Assembly (NCBI RefSeq): GCF_008801475.1
Contig: NZ_VZPP01000011.1
Coordinates: forward strand, 186,001 to 250,000
Source of the DNA: Pseudomonas moorei
GTDB taxonomy: Bacteria; Pseudomonadota; Gammaproteobacteria; Pseudomonadales; Pseudomonadaceae
Length of the DNA stretch: 64,000 nt
Direction of reading: 5' to 3'
The translations under genes were made by a program, and so were the position numbers. The notes below the pieces were generated by a model. That model saw only the letters and a program-made list of their open reading frames with translations, ran no database searches and was not told the origin of the DNA. Positions 60,514 to 64,000 of the stretch are shown one piece after another; position 1 is the first letter of the stretch, and each line of letters opens with the position of its first letter.

Positions 60514-61605
60514 TTATTCGGAGGGCACGTATTCTACAACTTCCAGATCGAAACCGGATATCGCATTAAATTTCATCGGTGCAGACATCAGGCGCATTTT
60601 GCGCACACCGAGGTCACGCAGGATCTGCGAACCGGCACCGACAATGCTGTAGGTGGTCGGTTTTTTCACGGCCGCGTGGTCCGCGGTTTCGCGGATGTGC
60701 GCCAGCAACACGTCGCCATCGAGCGGGTGTCCGAGCAACAGCACCACGCCGCTGCCGGCCTCGGCAACCGCAGCCATGGCGGCGCGCAGGCTCCAGCGAC
60801 CCGGTTGCTTGACCATCAGCAAGTCGCGCAGCGGGTCCATGTTGTGCACGCGAACCAGGGTCGGTTCCTCGGCGCAGACATTGCCCAGGGTCAGTGCCAT
60901 GTGCACGTCGCCCTCCACCGAATCACGATAGGTCACCAGGTTGAATTGGCCCAGTTCGCTGTCCAGCGGCTGCTCGGCAATCCGCTGAACGGTACGTTCG
61001 TGGATCATCCGGTAGTGAATCAGATCGGCGATGGTACCGATCTTGATGTCGTGTTCGGCTGCGAAAGCTTCCAGTTCCGCGCGACGGGACATGGTGCCGT
61101 CGTCGTTCATCACTTCGCAGATCACGCCGCTCGGCTCGAAACCGGCCATGCGCGCCAGGTCGCAGGCGGCTTCGGTGTGGCCGGCGCGAGCCAGGGTGCC
61201 ACCGGCCTGGGCCATCAGCGGGAAGATGTGGCCCGGGCTGACGATGTCTTCAGCCTTGGCATCACGGGCGGCAGCCGCTTGTACGGTGCGTGCGCGGTCG
61301 GCGGCGGAGATGCCGGTGGTCACACCGGTGGCCGCTTCGATCGACACGGTGAACTTGGTGCCGAAGCCGGAACCGTTGCGTGGCGCCATCAGCGGCAGCT
61401 TCAGCAGCTCGCAACGCTCGCGGCTCATCGGCATGCAGATCAGGCCACGGGCGTGCTTGGCCATGAAGTTGATGTGCTCGGGCTTGCAGCACTCGGCGGC
61501 CATGATCAGGTCGCCTTCGTTCTCGCGGTCTTCGTCATCCATGAGGATGACCATCTTGCCTTGGCGGATGTCTTCAACCAGTTCTTCGATGCTATTGAGC
61601 GCCAC
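60514..61605 (-). CDS. ribBA: 3,4-dihydroxy-2-butanone 4-phosphate synthase with degenerate GTP cyclohydrolase II-like domain
   Basis: A 363-residue protein. Residues 1-200 form the RibB domain (DDEDRENEGDLIMAAE, GHTEAACDLARMAG), which makes the four-carbon riboflavin precursor from ribulose-5-phosphate. The C-terminal half is related to GTP cyclohydrolase II but lacks the Cys zinc site; the corresponding part reads RVHNMDPLRDLLMVK. A true RibA is encoded at 56414, so only the RibB activity is expected here. It follows ribE by 16 bases. Confidence 0.94.
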   Translation of the reverse strand: MALNSIEELVEDIRQGKMVILMDDEDRENEGDLIMAAECCKPEHINFMAKHARGLICMPMSRERCELLKLPLMAPRNGSGFGTKFTVSIEAATGVTTGISAADRARTVQAAAARDAKAEDIVSPGHIFPLMAQAGGTLARAGHTEAACDLARMAGFEPSGVICEVMNDDGTMSRRAELEAFAAEHDIKIGTIADLIHYRMIHERTVQRIAEQPLDSELGQFNLVTYRDSVEGDVHMALTLGNVCAEEPTLVRVHNMDPLRDLLMVKQPGRWSLRAAMAAVAEAGSGVVLLLGHPLDGDVLLAHIRETADHAAVKKPTTYSIVGAGSQILRDLGVRKMRLMSAPMKFNAISGFDLEVVEYVPSE

Positions 61606-61621
61606 AAGGCACCCCCTTGAG

Positions 61622-62287
61622 TCAGGATTTGAGGTAGCCGTTGGCGGCCAGAAAGCTTTCAGTAATGGTGCTGCCAGCCGTAGGCTCTGCGGCCTTGTCG
61701 CCCAGCAACAGGCGCTCCAGGTAACGTGCCAGCAAGTCCACTTCCAGATTCACCCGGCGACCCGGCTGGTACGACGCCATGATGGTTTCGCTCAGGGTGT
61801 GCGGAATGATGGTCAGCAGGAACTCGGCGCCATCGACCGCGTTCACCGTCAGGCTGGTGCCGTCGACGGTGATCGAGCCTTTATGGGCGATGTACTTGGC
61901 CAGTTCTTTCGGCGCGCGGATGCGGAATTCCACGGCACGGGCATTCTCGGTGCGGGCCACCACTTCACCCACGCCATCGACATGCCCGCTGACCAGATGC
62001 CCGCCAAGACGGGTGGTCGGGGTCAGGGCTTTTTCCAGGTTCACCGGACTGCCGCTTTTGAGGTCGTTCATGGCGGTGCAGTCGAGGGTTTCGCGGCTGA
62101 CGTCGGCCGCAAAGCCGTTGCCCGGCAACTCAACGGCGGTCAGGCACACGCCGTTGACCGCGATGCTGTCGCCCAGTTTGACGTCGCTCAGGTCGAGCTT
62201 GCCGGTTTCTACATGGACCCGCACATCTCCGCCTTTTGGGGTCAATGCACGAATACTGCCGATGGATTCGATGATGCCGGTGAACAT
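61622..62287 (-). CDS. ribE: Riboflavin synthase, alpha subunit
   Basis: A 221-residue enzyme starting MFTGIIES with two tandem lumazine-binding repeats (VNGVCLTAVEL and VDGTSLTVNAV). It dismutates two lumazines into riboflavin. The gene is called ribC in some schemes. It lies 47 bases after ribD. Confidence 0.97.
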   Translation of the reverse strand: MFTGIIESIGSIRALTPKGGDVRVHVETGKLDLSDVKLGDSIAVNGVCLTAVELPGNGFAADVSRETLDCTAMNDLKSGSPVNLEKALTPTTRLGGHLVSGHVDGVGEVVARTENARAVEFRIRAPKELAKYIAHKGSITVDGTSLTVNAVDGAEFLLTIIPHTLSETIMASYQPGRRVNLEVDLLARYLERLLLGDKAAEPTAGSTITESFLAANGYLKS

Positions 62288-62334
62288 GGGGTTCTCCTCG
62301 AGAACAAAGCCAGCGCTATAGCGATGGCCGAAAA

Positions 62335-63468
62335 TTATACGCTCGCTGCTGGCAAAGGAATGGCAGTGATTCGCCAGTCATCGCCAACCGCGCGAATTTC
62401 GGTAATTTTGAGCGACGGCGCATCCTTCATTTGCGCAAGCGGCCAGTCCAGCAGCGGACGCGCCAAGGAGCCCAGGAACTTGCCGGCCATGAAGATCACA
62501 AACTCGTCGACCAGACCTTGCTGAGCAAAAGCCCCGGCCAGGCGCGGCCCGGCCTCGACCAGCACTTCGTTGACACCGCGAGCGGCAAGTTCGACCAGTA
62601 ACTGGCGCAAATCGACCTGGCCATCGTAGCCCGGTACGATCAGGCATTCTGGTCCGTTGGCGTATTGCTCCTCCACCGCCATGCACGTGGCCACCAGCGC
62701 CGGACCGGCCTTGAAGAATGGCGCATCCAGCGGCACGCGCAGACGACCGTCGACCAGCACGCGCAGCGGCGGACGGCTCATGGCCAGTGCGGTTTGCCCG
62801 GCGTCCAGCCCCAACTCGTCGGCACGCACGGTCAAGCGGGCGTTATCCGCCAGCACCGTGTCGGTACCGGTCAATACCACACTGGCCTGGGCACGCAGAC
62901 GTTGCACCGCCGAACGCGCCGCCGGGCCGGTGATCCATTGGCTTTCACCGCTTTCCATCGCCGTGCGGCCATCGAGGCTCATGGCCAGCTTGACCCGCAC
63001 GAACGGCAAGCCGTGCTCCATGCGTTTCAAGAAACCTTGATTGAGCGTGCGCGCCTCGCCTTCCAGCACGCCGCTTTCAGTGGCGATGCCGGCCTGCTCC
63101 AGGCGTTGCAAGCCACGACCGGCGACTTCCAGGTTCGGGTCCTGCATGGCCGCGACCACCCGCGCCACACCGGCATTGACCAGTGCATCGGCACAGGGTG
63201 GTGTCCGGCCGTGGTGGCTGCAGGGTTCGAGGGTTACGTAAGCGGTGGCGCCACGGGCGAGTTCACCGGCGGCGCGCAAGGCGTGGACTTCCGCGTGGGG
63301 TTCGCCGGCGCGTTCGTGCCAGCCTTCGCCGACAATCTGCCCGTCCCGCACGATCACGCAACCGACCCGGGGGTTGGGGTGGGTCGTGTAATGACCTTTG
63401 CGCGCCAGTTCGAGGGCGCGGGTCATGAAATGGGCGTCGAGGATGGCTTGTTCTGCGGGCAGGCTCAT
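62335..63468 (-). CDS. ribD: Bifunctional pyrimidine deaminase/reductase RibD
   Basis: A 377-residue two-domain enzyme. The N-terminal deaminase has HAEVHAL and PCSHHGRTPPCAD (zinc ligands). The C-terminal reductase begins at VRVKLAMSLDGRTAM. It carries out the second and third riboflavin steps. It overlaps nrdR by four bases. Confidence 0.97.
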   Translation of the reverse strand: MSLPAEQAILDAHFMTRALELARKGHYTTHPNPRVGCVIVRDGQIVGEGWHERAGEPHAEVHALRAAGELARGATAYVTLEPCSHHGRTPPCADALVNAGVARVVAAMQDPNLEVAGRGLQRLEQAGIATESGVLEGEARTLNQGFLKRMEHGLPFVRVKLAMSLDGRTAMESGESQWITGPAARSAVQRLRAQASVVLTGTDTVLADNARLTVRADELGLDAGQTALAMSRPPLRVLVDGRLRVPLDAPFFKAGPALVATCMAVEEQYANGPECLIVPGYDGQVDLRQLLVELAARGVNEVLVEAGPRLAGAFAQQGLVDEFVIFMAGKFLGSLARPLLDWPLAQMKDAPSLKITEIRAVGDDWRITAIPLPAASV

Positions 63469-63929
63469 TCTTTCACCGGCTCTCGGGCCAGGCGATCGAT
63501 CTCTTCGCGGAACTCGTTGAGGTCCTGGAAGCGGCGATACACCGAAGCGAAACGTATGTAGGCGACTTCGTCGAGCTTCTGCAGCTCGGCCATCACCAGT
63601 TCACCCACCACGAGGGATTTGACCTCTCGCTCACCGGTGGCACGCAGTTTGTGCTTGATGTGCACCAACGATGATTCCAGGCGTTCTACACTCACCGGGC
63701 GCTTTTCCAGCGCGCGCTGCATGCCGGCGCGGAGTTTTTCTTCGTCGAACGGCTGACGACTGCCGTCGGTTTTGATCAGGCGCGGCAACACCAGTTCGGC
63801 GGTCTCGAACGTCGTGAATCGCTCGCCGCAGGCCAGGCATTCACGCCGGCGGCGCACCTGTTCGCCCTCGGCGACCAGACGCGAGTCGATGACCTTGGTG
63901 TCGTTGGCACCGCAGAAGGGACAGTGCAT
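63465..63929 (-). CDS. nrdR: Transcriptional repressor NrdR
   Basis: A 154-residue protein. The N-terminal zinc ribbon is MHCPFCGANDTKVIDSR with CLACGERFTTFE, followed by an ATP-cone (LPRLIKTDGSRQPFDEEKL). NrdR represses ribonucleotide reductase genes when dATP is high. It is the first gene of the rib operon, as is common. ATG 63929 gives the conserved start; the in-frame ATG at 63986 is not conserved. The stretch before it is pyrimidine-rich without a clear ribosome site. Confidence 0.96.
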   Translation of the reverse strand: MHCPFCGANDTKVIDSRLVAEGEQVRRRRECLACGERFTTFETAELVLPRLIKTDGSRQPFDEEKLRAGMQRALEKRPVSVERLESSLVHIKHKLRATGEREVKSLVVGELVMAELQKLDEVAYIRFASVYRRFQDLNEFREEIDRLAREPVKE

Positions 63930-63958
63930 GGTGGCAGGCAACAAAAAAAGGGAGGGCC

Positions 63959-63986
63959 ATGGTAGCGCATCCCCGTGGCAAGACAA
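63959..63986 (-). promoter_or_regulatory. Candidate promoter of the nrdR-rib operon
   Basis: On the - strand TTGTCT (63981-63986), 16 bases, TACCAT (63959-63964), about 30 bases before nrdR. Confidence 0.5.
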
Positions 63987-64000
63987 GCCATAGGGTTTGC

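Noticed and set aside
61606..61621. Possible FMN riboswitch before ribBA or ribE
   Set aside because: The gaps in the rib operon (16-91 bases) are too short for the roughly 140-base element, and the conserved AGGAT...CCGACCGGCGGT pattern is absent.
1..64000. tRNA, rRNA, IS element or prophage
   Set aside because: No cloverleaf, rRNA motif, transposase or phage structural gene was found on reading both strands; an exhaustive tRNA scan could not be run.

Overview
The window is chromosomal DNA from a fluorescent Pseudomonas, most likely of the P. fluorescens group. Three things support this: GC-rich codon use, a gene order I recognise from P. aeruginosa around leuS-lptE-holA and nrdR-ribD-ribE (recalled, not searched), and repeated REP elements of the GTGGGAGCGGGCTTGCCCGC type typical of this group. 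Genes are dense on both strands. I see no rRNA, tRNA, CRISPR array, IS element or prophage block.

Region 1 (0-16.5 kb) is a housekeeping envelope block. On the + strand are the end of leuS, lptE, holA, the ribosome-rescue gene arfA and a lipoprotein lytic transglycosylase. On the - strand run proA-nadD-rsfS-rlmH-mrdA(PBP2)-rodA-sltB1-rlpA, then dacC-ybeD-lipB-lipA, and a separate LD-carboxypeptidase. This couples cell elongation, peptidoglycan turnover, NAD and lipoate synthesis.

Region 2 (16.5-26 kb) is mixed: an alkyladenine glycosylase, a DedA-PAP2 fusion, a LON-domain protein with lrgAB, a MaoC hydratase, a lipoprotein with about twelve MORN repeats and a C13 (legumain-like) protease domain, an NAD(P)-binding protein, a YceK-type lipoprotein, ubiX and mpl.

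Region 3 (26-34.5 kb) is an ethanolamine catabolism locus: an EatR-type sigma-54 activator, divergent from an aldehyde dehydrogenase, an ethanolamine permease, eutB and eutC, and a GNAT acetyltransferase. Canonical -24/-12 promoters precede the dehydrogenase and the permease, with a repeated GTCACAG motif as candidate activator site.

Region 4 (34.7-49.9 kb) starts with DedA, mtfA and ppa. It then enters a segment that looks variable: an orphan S24-type repressor with two look-alike operator dyads, a candidate small transcript, the complete six-gene bacterial alpha-2-macroglobulin (mag/yfa) operon, and a Fic protein behind a large symmetrical palindrome. The mag leader carries a GGA-loop hairpin shaped like an RsmA/RsmE binding site.

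Region 5 (49.9-64 kb) returns to core metabolism: xseB-ispA-dxs (isoprenoids), a BtuB-like receptor convergent with a BtuF-like binding protein, ribA, a periplasmic binding protein, and the - strand operon nrdR-ribD-ribE-ribBA-ribH-nusB-thiL-pgpA (riboflavin, thiamine, transcription antitermination, phospholipid).
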